From assembly GCA_947379895.1 (NCBI GenBank), contig CANCPA010000027.1, forward strand, positions 1 to 35,378: a stretch of 35,378 nucleotides of DNA, in the 5' to 3' direction. Source of the DNA: Chitinophagaceae bacterium (GTDB lineage Bacteria; Bacteroidota; Bacteroidia; Chitinophagales; Chitinophagaceae). The number at the start of each line of letters is the position of its first letter. Position 1 is the first letter of the stretch. The position numbers and the translations under genes are program-made. This document shows, piece after piece, positions 18,007 to 28,500 of this stretch. A model generated the notes under the pieces. That model was not told the DNA's origin, did not search any database, and saw nothing but the letters and a program-made list of their open reading frames with translations.

Positions 18007-18966
18007 ATGGCATTAAGATGGAAGTATATAGATAATCAAATGGATATTGCAACTGCGGGAAGTGTAAAAGAGGCAGTTGTATTGAGTAGATATCATGATG
18101 CGGGCTTATTAGCACTCGTTGCGATCTATCCAATTTTACAGGACAGGTATGATCAATATCATCCTGCACACTTAGCATTAGTAGAAGGTTACAATTCGTT
18201 AGATAGTTCGGATGGGGCAAAGCAAGGTGATAGATTAACAGTAGAACAGTTTTTTACTGCTGCAAAAATCTTACTCACTACGGAATGGATGCCTGCAATT
18301 TTGATGGTGTATAAAAAGATTTCAGCTAGGTTCAAATCCATATTTCCAAATGGATTGAAGCCATTTTATACAGGTGGCATTGATGAAAAAATTGAATCAT
18401 TTAATACACTAAGTAAGAATATTGGTGTGGATGCAAATCTCACATCGGTGAAAGCCTCTGTTGATGGTACCTATAATCATTTGGTATTGGCAAGAAACAA
18501 TCAATTATGTGCAAAAGCAACAACTGCTATTTCGAGCGATGCATTAGAAGTGTTGAGAGTTAATGCCATGGTTTTGGAATATAAGAATGTGGCTTTTGTC
18601 ATGCTAAACTTATTTGAACACCGAGAATCAATCCTTCCTTTAATTATTGACCTAGTTACACTAAGAGAAAAGGTTCAATCTATATATACAGGCAGCATTC
18701 TTGCAGGAAAAACAATTGCTATATTAGCACATACTTTTTTGAACACAGATTCTATCAGGGTTAACGTTTCTGGAATTGGCTCCTATAGATTGTTTTTATC
18801 AACTACAAATACAGGAATTGATAGCAAGGTAATTTTAGTTAATGCCAATCTAAAAACAGATATTTTAGTGAGTGGATTTGGTGTAACAGATTTTGTAAAT
18901 CATCGTTTTCTGAACATGATAAACGAGTCAGGAGATGCTGCAACCTATCGGATTGAGTTGTTGTAG
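18007..18966 (+). CDS. Unrecognised 319-aa protein
   Basis: I cannot assign a family. The start MALRWKYIDNQMDIATAGSV has no signal peptide. Residues about 15-235 look alpha-helical (repeated helix-like stretches such as KEAVVLSRYHDAGLLALVAI and TVEQFFTAAKILLTTEW). Residues about 245-319 change to short beta-type strands with many Ser/Thr/Asn (RVNVSGIGSYRLFLSTTNTG, VILVNANLKTDILVSGFGV), as in a small beta-sandwich or tail domain. There are no membrane helices and only one cysteine is apparent. It stands alone on the plus strand, preceded at 39 bp by the 42-bp repeat array, and faces the PKD lipoprotein gene. It reads as a real gene, with continuous coding texture over nearly 1 kb. Confidence 0.75.
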   Translation: MALRWKYIDNQMDIATAGSVKEAVVLSRYHDAGLLALVAIYPILQDRYDQYHPAHLALVEGYNSLDSSDGAKQGDRLTVEQFFTAAKILLTTEWMPAILMVYKKISARFKSIFPNGLKPFYTGGIDEKIESFNTLSKNIGVDANLTSVKASVDGTYNHLVLARNNQLCAKATTAISSDALEVLRVNAMVLEYKNVAFVMLNLFEHRESILPLIIDLVTLREKVQSIYTGSILAGKTIAILAHTFLNTDSIRVNVSGIGSYRLFLSTTNTGIDSKVILVNANLKTDILVSGFGVTDFVNHRFLNMINESGDAATYRIELL

Positions 18967-19104
18967 AAAGAGGGCTGAGTTATGAACTATGAGTTTTGAG
19001 TGCTGAGTAGATGGGAAATTGTATAGACTAAATGTTTATTAACTTTACTTACTCATCACTCATATTTGATTACACATAACTAACAACTTACCTCTAACCA
19101 CTAA
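18967..19104. other. Low-complexity spacer of GAGTTATGAG-type words between convergent genes
   Basis: Next to the 319-aa gene the plus strand reads GAGTTATGAACTATGAGTTT and then TGAGTGCTGAGTAG. On the far side the same kind of words occur on the opposite strand (minus-strand GTTAGTTATGTG, ATGAGTGATGAGTAAG and GTGATTAGTGGTTAG). The result is a loosely mirrored spacer between the two convergent stop codons. It could form a bidirectional terminator structure, although no clean stem with a T-run is visible. Confidence 0.4.
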
Positions 19105-20352
19105 TCACCTGCTAGGAATGGTTACTGATTGAAAATAACTGTTTGTACATCCCGCTGATGAAGTTACTTTAAGTGTAACTGTCCTATTTTGAATTGTATT
19201 AGTCTTTTGATAGATATGAACAACACTCAATGCATTACTCGATGAATTGTTAGTATCTCCAAAATCCCAAATATTACTTATTGGATTTGTTCCGTTTGGA
19301 ATGGTTGAATTGTTATTAAATGTAAAAAGACTATCTTTTGTATTGTTAGTATCGATTGAAAACAATGCAGCAGGAATTGTTCCTTGACCATTTGCTTTTA
19401 CTGTTTGTTGTGCACCAGAAAGAATGTTTATACCGTTTTGAGAAATATTTAAGGTAACAATATAGTTGCCTGCTTTAGCATATGAATGGGATACTGTTTG
19501 TCCTGTAGCATTACTCTTATCTCCAAAATCCCATTGATAAAACGCATTTGAAGGCTCATTGAGTTGGCAGGTAAATGTAAAAGACTCCCCCCCACTACTA
19601 CAAGGTGATGTAAAGGAATAAGTTATGGTATCAGACAACTTTTGATAGTTACTATTTGCAGGCACTGTTATCTTTTTGCTTACACTATTTATACATCCAT
19701 TTCCATTTGAAACAGTCATTAAAACAGTATAATTTGTAGCAGAAACAGTTGCAGGAAAAACATAAAAAATATTTGAATTTGTAGTTGACTGATTATTACT
19801 ACCATCTCCAAAATTCCAGGTATACAAAGGAATAATATCTGTCGAATTACAATTAAAAAAATATTTATATCCGCTACTAGTCTCAACAATTGGTGTAGCT
19901 GTAAATGATGATGGTAATGCCCCGCCTATCGTTGAAATATAAATTGTTTTAAAGATAGTAGCAACTACTTTTTTCCCGCTGTCAATCACTGCTTTGATGG
20001 TATCATAGCCCGAATTTGTATAGGTGCGTTTAACAGTAAGGCTTGTAGTAGTCGCCTTTGTTCCATCACTAAAGTACCATTTGATAGTATCATGTAAAGG
20101 AATATTGCCTACGAGTGTAAAAGAATCAACCAAGTTTGAAGCAGCACAAGGGTTAAGAATTATACTATTAATAGTAATTTGCCCTGTGGTATCTCCTTGA
20201 GGACCTTGAGGAGTAAAAGTAGGATTACCGGGAACACTAGTTGCATTGCCACCACTTGTATTAACAGTCAAATTATTACCTTCCATAGTAGGATAACAAG
20301 CACTTAAATAAATTAAACTCAGTATAGTTAATATGATAAAAATATTTTTCAT
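19105..20352 (-). CDS. PKD-domain surface lipoprotein
   Basis: I start at the ATG at 20352 (415 aa), because it gives a lipoprotein signal ending LIYLSAC with Cys at 19. The longer frame begins with GTG seven codons earlier. Four PKD-like beta-sandwich units follow, marked by WYFSDGT, WNFGDGS, WDFGDKS and WDFGDTN. Cysteines such as SNGNGC and SSAGC lie near the unit ends. PKD domains act in protein-protein or carbohydrate contacts on the cell surface. There is no T9SS sorting domain; the protein would be lipid-anchored. It follows the NHL-GH5 gene by about 80 bp on the same strand and may share its transcript. Confidence 0.88.
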   Translation of the reverse strand: MKNIFIILTILSLIYLSACYPTMEGNNLTVNTSGGNATSVPGNPTFTPQGPQGDTTGQITINSIILNPCAASNLVDSFTLVGNIPLHDTIKWYFSDGTKATTTSLTVKRTYTNSGYDTIKAVIDSGKKVVATIFKTIYISTIGGALPSSFTATPIVETSSGYKYFFNCNSTDIIPLYTWNFGDGSNNQSTTNSNIFYVFPATVSATNYTVLMTVSNGNGCINSVSKKITVPANSNYQKLSDTITYSFTSPCSSGGESFTFTCQLNEPSNAFYQWDFGDKSNATGQTVSHSYAKAGNYIVTLNISQNGINILSGAQQTVKANGQGTIPAALFSIDTNNTKDSLFTFNNNSTIPNGTNPISNIWDFGDTNNSSSNALSVVHIYQKTNTIQNRTVTLKVTSSAGCTNSYFQSVTIPSR

Positions 20353-20432
20353 TGATTGCTTAGTGGTAAACACAAATTATAGGTTAATTATTTAAAATTC
20401 TTCATTTTATATTTATTTAATGATAGTATCCA

Positions 20433-23400
20433 TTATAACTTAATAAATAATCCCGAAAGTGTCGGCGACCACACCGAAGCACAACGTACACAATATATAC
20501 CTGGCTTAAGAAAAGAAACATCAATATGAAAATCTCCTCTCTCTGTACTTTGCTTTTTAAGTAACAGTTTACCATTTATATCATAAATTCCAACCCATGT
20601 ATTTCGCGGAATTTGCGACAAAGTAATCATATTTTTTGCAGGATTAGGATATAATAACAATTGTGAAAGTGTACATTTTGTTGGGTCTAAGAATATTGTG
20701 TCTGAATACCCTTCAATTTTACATTTTGTATCTTTATAATAAATCCGATAAAAAAATCCTCCAATGCCAACTTCAGTACTTGAATCTAGTGTCTTATCAA
20801 CAAATGAATAAGAAAGACTATCTATTTCATGATTATTTATCGTTTTAATAGTAGGAAAATTATACCCATCGGTGCTTCTTTGAAGTAGATAATTAGTTAC
20901 ATTTTCATTGGGAAAAGTTTTCCAATAAAGGTTTACATAATAGTTATCACAAAGTGCAGAAAAACTATCCAAATGGACAAACTCACATGGAAGTATTATC
21001 GAAAAAGTAGTATCTTTTGTAGTGCCACATACAGTATCCGTAAAGCTAAGGTTATAGGAAATTGAACCACTTTTAATTGAATTGAATGTATCTATTAGAG
21101 TGTATAAGCCACCATCAAAGCTATATTTACTGCGAATTGTATCTATAATTTTAAAATTTGTATTGTAATTATCCTTTCTCTGTAATAAGTAATAGCCAAT
21201 ATTACCATCTGTTGCAGATGTAAAACTAATCGTTGCAGTTGAGTTATTATTGTATTTCGCTATAATATCAGGAGGTGGCAATATGCTACATGGCATTGGA
21301 TAAACGATAACAGATTTTGTATAATTCGTGTCCATACACTTTGCAGAAGTATCGGCATAAACCACTCTATATTGATAAATCCCTTGACTACTTTGTAGTT
21401 TATCATTAAAAAGATAACTACCTGACGAAGAGTTTGTTTGGGGTTTAAGGGAATCAATGTTGGTATAAAGTGTATCATTTTTGCTTCTTTGTAAATAGAT
21501 AGCACTAAGGTTAGCATCACTTACGGTGTTGAAACTAATATGCACGGTGTTTGTATCAGTCCTGATAATAGTAAAATCCTGTAAAGGATATGTATTACAA
21601 GGTAATTGAGAAATAGAATTAATTGCACTATAAGTAGCTAAACTACAGGCAGATGCAGAGTCGGTAATGGCAATACGATAGAAATATTGTCCACTTTTTG
21701 TTTTCAATGTATCAAAATAAGCAAATGCTTGACCGGTATTTTGTTTTATTATAAAATTCTTTATTGTTTTAAAATGAACCCCATCTGTACTTCTAAGTAG
21801 ACTATAAAAAGCAATATTTGTATTAAATGCTGATGTCCAATTAATCTGAACCGTATTATCAAAAAGATACTGAGTGGTGAATGACGTAATCTTCGGGGGG
21901 GTACAAACGGGAATTTCAGGCTTTGTAAAAGTACATGGATATTTAAACTGCTTTGAAATTTGATAACTACTGTTTAAACCAAAAGGCGCTGAAGTAATGA
22001 TAGTTTTGTAATAATTTTGTTGTTCGATCGAGTCAGCAGCAATCGCTATAAGATTGCCATTACCGTCATAATTGGCTAACGTTCTTTTATTGCATATGTC
22101 ATCGTTCCATGTCCAGGCTAACCACCCTAAATTATTATTTTTCATGGCGGATAAATAGTTTTCTAATGGAAGCAAAACATCACAACTTTGAGAAGCATTA
22201 TAAGATTGGTAACTAGCAATTTCGCCAAAAACGATTGGAAGCTTTGTGTTTGTTCCCAAATTAGGATTTGCTAAATTATTCAATTGATCAATCATACTAT
22301 TTCCACCCATACCATTGGGAAAATCATTCCAATAACTATGCACACTAAAAATAGTATTTCCCAATATATCAGCCTTCAGTAGTTGGTCTCCTATAGCCAT
22401 TATTATATTCAGATTTTGACCAGCATCGGGTGCATCAATCATAATTGGAACATGAATTCCTGCTCTCCGAATGGCTTTTATGGCCGAAATATATCCATTT
22501 GTATAACCTATAGGATCATTATTCCCATTTTTTACATAACCAAATTCATTGGCTAAATTAATAATCAAACTGTGAATATGTTTTTTTATTAATGAAACAA
22601 CACCTGGGCTCGTCCACCAATTAAGAATTGTATTATTAAATTCGCTAGTGTCATTATAAATACCTCGGGCACTTAAGTCGTACAATTGCACAATTGGAAT
22701 TATACCATTTGATTCAAAGGTCGTAATCAGCTTATCTAAGTCACTAAGAGTTGCTTGTGATTTTCCCCACGATTTCCTGATGTTCATATCCGCAAACCAT
22801 TGTATTCTTACAGCATTCGCACCACTTGTATTAATAATATCATCCACTTTATTATGTGCAGCTGGAAAATTAGGGTTGGCAAAATAAAAATCTGCCATAG
22901 CAGAATAATTTACCCCTCTTAATAGGATTGAATCTCCACATTGATTATATAACATACCATTATTTACATATAAACTATCCTGTTGTGATAGCTTTTGTGA
23001 GGTGGTCTGATATGTAATGACCGATTTGCTATACTGAAAATTGTCAATTGAGCAAGAACTGTTTTTGTAGGCTAAGCGATAATAAAGTGTAAGGTCAGGA
23101 ATATTTAAGGTGTCCGAATAAGTATAATTACCTCCTGAATTACCGTATCGAGTAGGAATACTATCAATTGTAATGTAATTTGTATCATTAATACTTCTTT
23201 GTAAAAAATAATAATTAATAGAGGCATCAGTCATCGTATGCCAACTTAAGTTGACAATATTAGGTTTATAAATAGGATTAGGAAATCTATCTACAATTGG
23301 AAATGCAAATGAAGGAATACAGTTTTGAAAAAACACTTCACGTATCCGTTTATTGTTTTTATCTGCGATTATAATATTATTAGGGGTAACAGATGTGTCA

Positions 23401-25463
23401 ATACTAATACTAGAAGGACTAAAAAGGCTAGCCAAAGGAGAGATACCTTTGTCGCCTTGAAAACGTCCGTTGCCGATGATGTCGGTATATCCATCACCTA
23501 CGATTCTATAAATTTTATTTGTAGCAATGTTTACTTCCCTTATTTCATTATTATTTTTATCAGCGATATAAAGATTTCCACTGTTATCTAAACACACTTC
23601 AGTTGGTTGATTTAAACACGCTCGAGTAGCAATACCTCCATCTCCCAACGAATCGGCTATTCCATTACCTGCAATTGTAGTAATAATTCCGGCAGTGTTT
23701 ACTTTTCGGATTCTATTATTATAGGTATCAGCAATATACAAATTACCTGAACTATCAATAGTAACACTATTTGGTAAATTCAGATTGGCACTTAATGCAT
23801 TTAAACTATCACCTTTAAAACCCGCATTACCATTTCCAGCAACAGTACTAATAATGCCATTTACATCTACTTTCCTAATTACATTATTATACGTATCAGC
23901 GATAAAAAGATTGCCTATTTTATCCATAGTAACACCAAATGGCAGATTCAAATTAGCTGCAGTTGCTAACTTCCCATCCCCTTTATAATCGGCCATTCCA
24001 TTTCCAGCAACAGTAGTTATCCGACCGTTATTATCAACTTTTCTAATTACATTATTATAAGTATCGGCAATATATAAGCTCTTACCAGACTTGTCTAAAC
24101 AGATTCCATGAGGATTATTTAATTGAGTATTTATGGCAATGCCATCACCTTTATTTCCTTGTAAACCATTTCCTGCAATAATACTTACTCGGCCATCAGC
24201 GGTGACATAAAAAACGGTTTGTTGCCCTGCATCTGTAAAATAAAAAGCTCCATTCGATGCCATACAAACATTGCTTGGAGTTGATAAACTGAGAGAATTA
24301 GCATTGTAATATTGCTGATTTATTTTTATGTATGTAATTGAATTAATATTACCAGTACTATCTACTTTTCTTATCCTGCTATTTTCGTTATCTGCAATAA
24401 ATAGGGTGCCTGTTCTCCCGATTGCCAAACCTAAAGGGTAATTCAAACTTGCTGATGTAGCAGCAGCGCCGTCGCCTAAAAATCTTCCATGCCTAGTCGG
24501 ATCTAAATAGCCATCTCCTGCAATAGTTGTAATAGTATCTTTAGAAGTTACCTTTCTTATTCTTTGATTATAAGTATCTGCTATGTAAAGGTTTCCTTGA
24601 GAATCAAAACATAGTCCTGTAGGAAAGAATAAAGTAGCTTGAGAAGCAAGTCCACCATCTCCATAAGGAGGTAAGGGCCACCCATTTCCGCCAATATAAA
24701 TATTTAGAATACTATCACTTTTGATTCGCCAAACTACATTATTCGCAGCATCAGATATATATAAATTCATGTTATTGTCAAACGCAAGTCCCATAGGATA
24801 TCCAATCGACGCATTAGAAGCTTTTATAGTGAGGTCAATACTTGATCCAAACACTCGGTTTCCTGCAATTCGAGAGATGATAGTATCTGAAATATTAATT
24901 TTACGAACTGTATAATTGGCCGAATCTGCAATGTAAAGGTTTCCAGATTTATCAATAGCCAATGCTGAAATAAATTTAAAACTAGCAAAATAGGCCTTTC
25001 CTCCATCTCCTGAATATCCTGCTGTACCATTCCCTGCAATTGTTGTCATAATAGAATCGGAAAGGTTTATCTTCCGTATTCTATGATTAAAACAATCACC
25101 AAAATACAACCAATTATGGCCATTTGTAGTGTCGATTACAAGACCAACAGGAAAATTGATTTGCTGATTATAGGCTTTACCATCTCCAGAAAAGCCTGCT
25201 ATTCCTGTTCCAGCCAATGTAGATAAAACTCCGTCTGTACTAATCTTTCTTATCTGTGAACTAGGACCGTCTGCGATATAAATATTCCCAAACTTATCAA
25301 TTGCAACAGATTGCGGACCTACTAAATTAAATTCAGGAACAACCACTCCACCTCCTGCAACAGTATTTATTATCTGTGCTTTAATTGGAACATAAAATAG
25401 TAATGTGCCAATAATCGACAACAATTTAAATAATGTAATATAACCAACTCTTTTTATTCCCAT
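20433..25463 (-). CDS. Secreted NHL-repeat / GH5 glycosidase fusion with T9SS sorting domain
   Basis: The product has 1,676 aa. A signal peptide covers residues 1-30 (ends YVPIKAQ). Residues about 33-712 hold twelve NHL repeats, each with the form GNLYIADTYNNxIRKV plus AGNGxAGxxGDG, enough for two six-bladed propellers. A fibronectin-like spacer spans about 713-815. Residues about 830-1140 form a GH5-type glycosidase domain: Arg886 (AVRIQW), the acid/base Glu973 in LANEFG, His1042/Tyr1044 in VHSYW, the nucleophile Glu1081 in IVFGEIA, and Trp1117 (LAWTW). Fibronectin-like units with the LLRSTDGxxF pattern follow. A type A T9SS sorting domain (about 1597-1676) starts at LLLYPNPAKN. GH5 enzymes cut beta-linked glycans such as mannan or cellulose; the exact substrate is unknown. 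It lies between the giant protein gene and the PKD gene. Confidence 0.9.
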   Translation of the reverse strand: MGIKRVGYITLFKLLSIIGTLLFYVPIKAQIINTVAGGGVVVPEFNLVGPQSVAIDKFGNIYIADGPSSQIRKISTDGVLSTLAGTGIAGFSGDGKAYNQQINFPVGLVIDTTNGHNWLYFGDCFNHRIRKINLSDSIMTTIAGNGTAGYSGDGGKAYFASFKFISALAIDKSGNLYIADSANYTVRKINISDTIISRIAGNRVFGSSIDLTIKASNASIGYPMGLAFDNNMNLYISDAANNVVWRIKSDSILNIYIGGNGWPLPPYGDGGLASQATLFFPTGLCFDSQGNLYIADTYNQRIRKVTSKDTITTIAGDGYLDPTRHGRFLGDGAAATSASLNYPLGLAIGRTGTLFIADNENSRIRKVDSTGNINSITYIKINQQYYNANSLSLSTPSNVCMASNGAFYFTDAGQQTVFYVTADGRVSIIAGNGLQGNKGDGIAINTQLNNPHGICLDKSGKSLYIADTYNNVIRKVDNNGRITTVAGNGMADYKGDGKLATAANLNLPFGVTMDKIGNLFIADTYNNVIRKVDVNGIISTVAGNGNAGFKGDSLNALSANLNLPNSVTIDSSGNLYIADTYNNRIRKVNTAGIITTIAGNGIADSLGDGGIATRACLNQPTEVCLDNSGNLYIADKNNNEIREVNIATNKIYRIVGDGYTDIIGNGRFQGDKGISPLASLFSPSSISIDTSVTPNNIIIADKNNKRIREVFFQNCIPSFAFPIVDRFPNPIYKPNIVNLSWHTMTDASINYYFLQRSINDTNYITIDSIPTRYGNSGGNYTYSDTLNIPDLTLYYRLAYKNSSCSIDNFQYSKSVITYQTTSQKLSQQDSLYVNNGMLYNQCGDSILLRGVNYSAMADFYFANPNFPAAHNKVDDIINTSGANAVRIQWFADMNIRKSWGKSQATLSDLDKLITTFESNGIIPIVQLYDLSARGIYNDTSEFNNTILNWWTSPGVVSLIKKHIHSLIINLANEFGYVKNGNNDPIGYTNGYISAIKAIRRAGIHVPIMIDAPDAGQNLNIIMAIGDQLLKADILGNTIFSVHSYWNDFPNGMGGNSMIDQLNNLANPNLGTNTKLPIVFGEIASYQSYNASQSCDVLLPLENYLSAMKNNNLGWLAWTWNDDICNKRTLANYDGNGNLIAIAADSIEQQNYYKTIITSAPFGLNSSYQISKQFKYPCTFTKPEIPVCTPPKITSFTTQYLFDNTVQINWTSAFNTNIAFYSLLRSTDGVHFKTIKNFIIKQNTGQAFAYFDTLKTKSGQYFYRIAITDSASACSLATYSAINSISQLPCNTYPLQDFTIIRTDTNTVHISFNTVSDANLSAIYLQRSKNDTLYTNIDSLKPQTNSSSGSYLFNDKLQSSQGIYQYRVVYADTSAKCMDTNYTKSVIVYPMPCSILPPPDIIAKYNNNSTATISFTSATDGNIGYYLLQRKDNYNTNFKIIDTIRSKYSFDGGLYTLIDTFNSIKSGSISYNLSFTDTVCGTTKDTTFSIILPCEFVHLDSFSALCDNYYVNLYWKTFPNENVTNYLLQRSTDGYNFPTIKTINNHEIDSLSYSFVDKTLDSSTEVGIGGFFYRIYYKDTKCKIEGYSDTIFLDPTKCTLSQLLLYPNPAKNMITLSQIPRNTWVGIYDINGKLLLKKQSTERGDFHIDVSFLKPGIYCVRCASVWSPTLSGLFIKL

Positions 25464-25589
25464 TCGGGTATTTCTTTAAATTTTATTGTTTGATAATCCT
25501 TTTTAATTAGACTTTAAAGGTCATCTTTTTGTTAATTACAAAATGATGATTTAAATGCTAATTGTCTCATAAACTTAACTAATTGAAAG
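25464..25589. other. Spacer between the two T9SS genes
   Basis: This 126-bp AT-rich spacer lies between the stop of the giant protein gene and the start of the NHL-GH5 gene. It has no strong hairpin and no clear TAnnTTTG box, so I cannot tell whether the two genes share a transcript. Confidence 0.35.
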
Positions 25590-28500
25590 TTAGTTTACTA
25601 CAATTCTTGTCTTTCCAATCTTATCACCCTTTGCATTTTCTACCAATAAAAAGTATAAACCACTCTTTATATAAGCAGGTAAATTAATTTGATAATCAAT
25701 TGTTTTATTTAATCCAACATTGTTTATTATTTCTTTCCTAAGAACTCTTTTCCCTATTACATCATAGAGAACAATTGAATAATTACCATCCGCAATATCT
25801 TTCAACTGAACTGTAATATTTCTATTGGTAACAGGGTTAGGAAATACAGTAATACTTCCTTTTTCATTATCTGTAGCAATTGATGTAATAGTAGTGTCTT
25901 TTATTCTGGAAAATAAAAGATTAAATCTGTTACTGTAACTAGTAATTGTTGGAGTGAAATAGATTTGATTTGTACCACTAAACAATGCAGCTTTTGTATT
26001 GGTTAATTTGTCCAATATTGCAACATCAAACCCTTTTGTCAAGTAATCTTGCATATCAATCCGCAAAATATAGTTAGTATCAATCTTAAGTTGAGTTAGC
26101 TTTAACGGAAGCGTATCATTATTTTTAGGAATAGGTAATCCATCTATACACAATGTTCCTGCTTGTTCTATAAAGGAAACGTTTTCACCTGTATTCAGCA
26201 TCTTTTTAGCGTCTTCATCTCCAATAGATTTAGAGAAATTATTGTCAAATACAGCCACCGCACCATCCATATTATCGATATTTCCATTTGCAGACTTCTT
26301 CCATAAACTCACCGAAATCCGATTAGGATTAATCATATTACCAATCCCAAAAATGGAGGTAAATGCCTGATTCGTAACCTTATTATTTTCAGTAATAATT
26401 AACTGCCTTGTTGCATTCGGAATATTGTTATTTAAAACCCAAAACGCTTGACCCGGTTGTATATATCTATTAATATGTGATGCTGTAGGATTACTATTCG
26501 TATTTGATAGGGAATTGAAAGCCGTATAATTTACGCCATTCTGTGTGATTGTTGGGTCATGATAATAATAATTCTTGGTGATTCCCGATGAGGTTAGGCT
26601 ATTCCAATCTATAGGACTGGCATATGGATTGGCAATAAAACTACCATTTCCAGGAAAAGAAAGAATTTTTGAAGTTGCCGAATTATATACCCCTGCAACA
26701 CCATTACTAGAATAAGTAATCGTACCTGTAACTAATTGACCTGTTGTCCTAAGCGTAGTTAACATCGGTTCATAGCCAACTAATTGTTGACTATTTCTAT
26801 TGCCCCCAATCCATAACTGATAACCAAGATAAGGGTCAAGTAAAACTCGACGGGTATTATTAATAGGAATCCAGTTATAATCTACATACTCATACAAGCC
26901 AATATTTCCGTTTGCATTTTTTGCTGAATCTATTCCAGTTAAAGAATCTATATAATTTCCCGAAATAAAAGTCCCATAACTAGTAGCATTATTACCTCTT
27001 TCCTGCCAGTTATCAAAAACACTACCCACATTAAATACTCCACCTGTACCAATGTCCCGATAGCCAACATTTCCTGCAGGAATAAATCTTTCTATGGTAA
27101 CATTACCCGTAATAGACGCTCCATTTGCAACAGGTCCAACTATTGCAGTGTTAGAAATAGAAGTGGATTTTAAGGTTAAATGATTGTCATTTAAATTGAG
27201 GTTTCCTGCATTCAAATTCAATGATTTTGTAATCCCAACCCCACTTGCCAATATAGCACCTCCCGAACCATTTATCGTTAAACTATTCAAAATAGAATCG
27301 TAAGTGGCAGGATTAAAACGTAGGGTAGGAGTCGATACACTATTGACTACAATTGATGATGTTGAGGATCCAATAAGATTACCCTTGCCAACAATATCGC
27401 CTTTAAGTGTTAATGTATTTCCATTAATATTTAATGTAGCACTTGAATCAATTCGAAGATTTCCTACTTGTGCATCTGCTAAAAGAGTAGGATAATTATT
27501 GTTTGAAATAACCGGGATTACAACATCTTCAGATGCATTTGGAACTACATTATTACACCAATTACTATTATGATTCCAAAGGTTGTCATTAGCACCTGTC
27601 CAAACATTTTTAAGTATATGAATCCCTAACTTATTACTACTCACTTTATTAGATAAAATACAAGAATAGCTACTTGTCAATACGCAATTAATGGAATCAT
27701 TATCAAGTAAACCTGAAGCTAGATAAACGGGATTATTGCTTCCTACATTAACACCATTCTTTTGCCATTGATAGTAAGGAGTACTGCCTCCATTTACTGA
27801 AGTTGCCGTAAACGTTACCGTACTACTACTACAAACTGTTGAAGTGTTTGAAGTTATAATAATAGATGGAACCATTTTAGAAGTGGCAGTATCATATACA
27901 ATATTACTCTTCATTGAAGCTTGAATAAGACAACTTGCATTACTATTGATAATGCAATAAACTGTATCAATTGTTGAGGAAGAAACTATATAAGAATAAT
28001 TTGCATTCAAAGAGTCTACAAGTAAACCGTTTTTATACCATTTATAAGTTGGAGTTGTTCCCTCATTTTTTATTACTGTCGAGAAACTGATCGCACTGCC
28101 AATACAAATAGTGGTCGCATTTGGAACAATAGTAATAGAAGGCATAACACTAGGGAAAACAGTTTCTGTAATGCTATTGCTCGTTATTTTTTGAGGAATA
28201 AAGCATTTGCCATTTGTAATAAGTGTGCAAGTGATATGATCATTATCAGCCAAACTATCGGTAGTATAGGTACTATCAACTGCACCCTTTATTGCAATTC
28301 CATTTCTGTTCCATTGATAAGAATAGTTGGAACCTGCGTTTGATATAACACTATTAAATTTGACCCTGAATCCTGAACAAATAGTCATCGAATTGGTAGA
28401 AATCGAGATTGAAGGAACCGTAATTTTTGTAACAGTATCCTTCAAATAATTACTTTTTGCAGTAGGCGAAACGGTACAATAAGCATTACTAGTTAAAATA

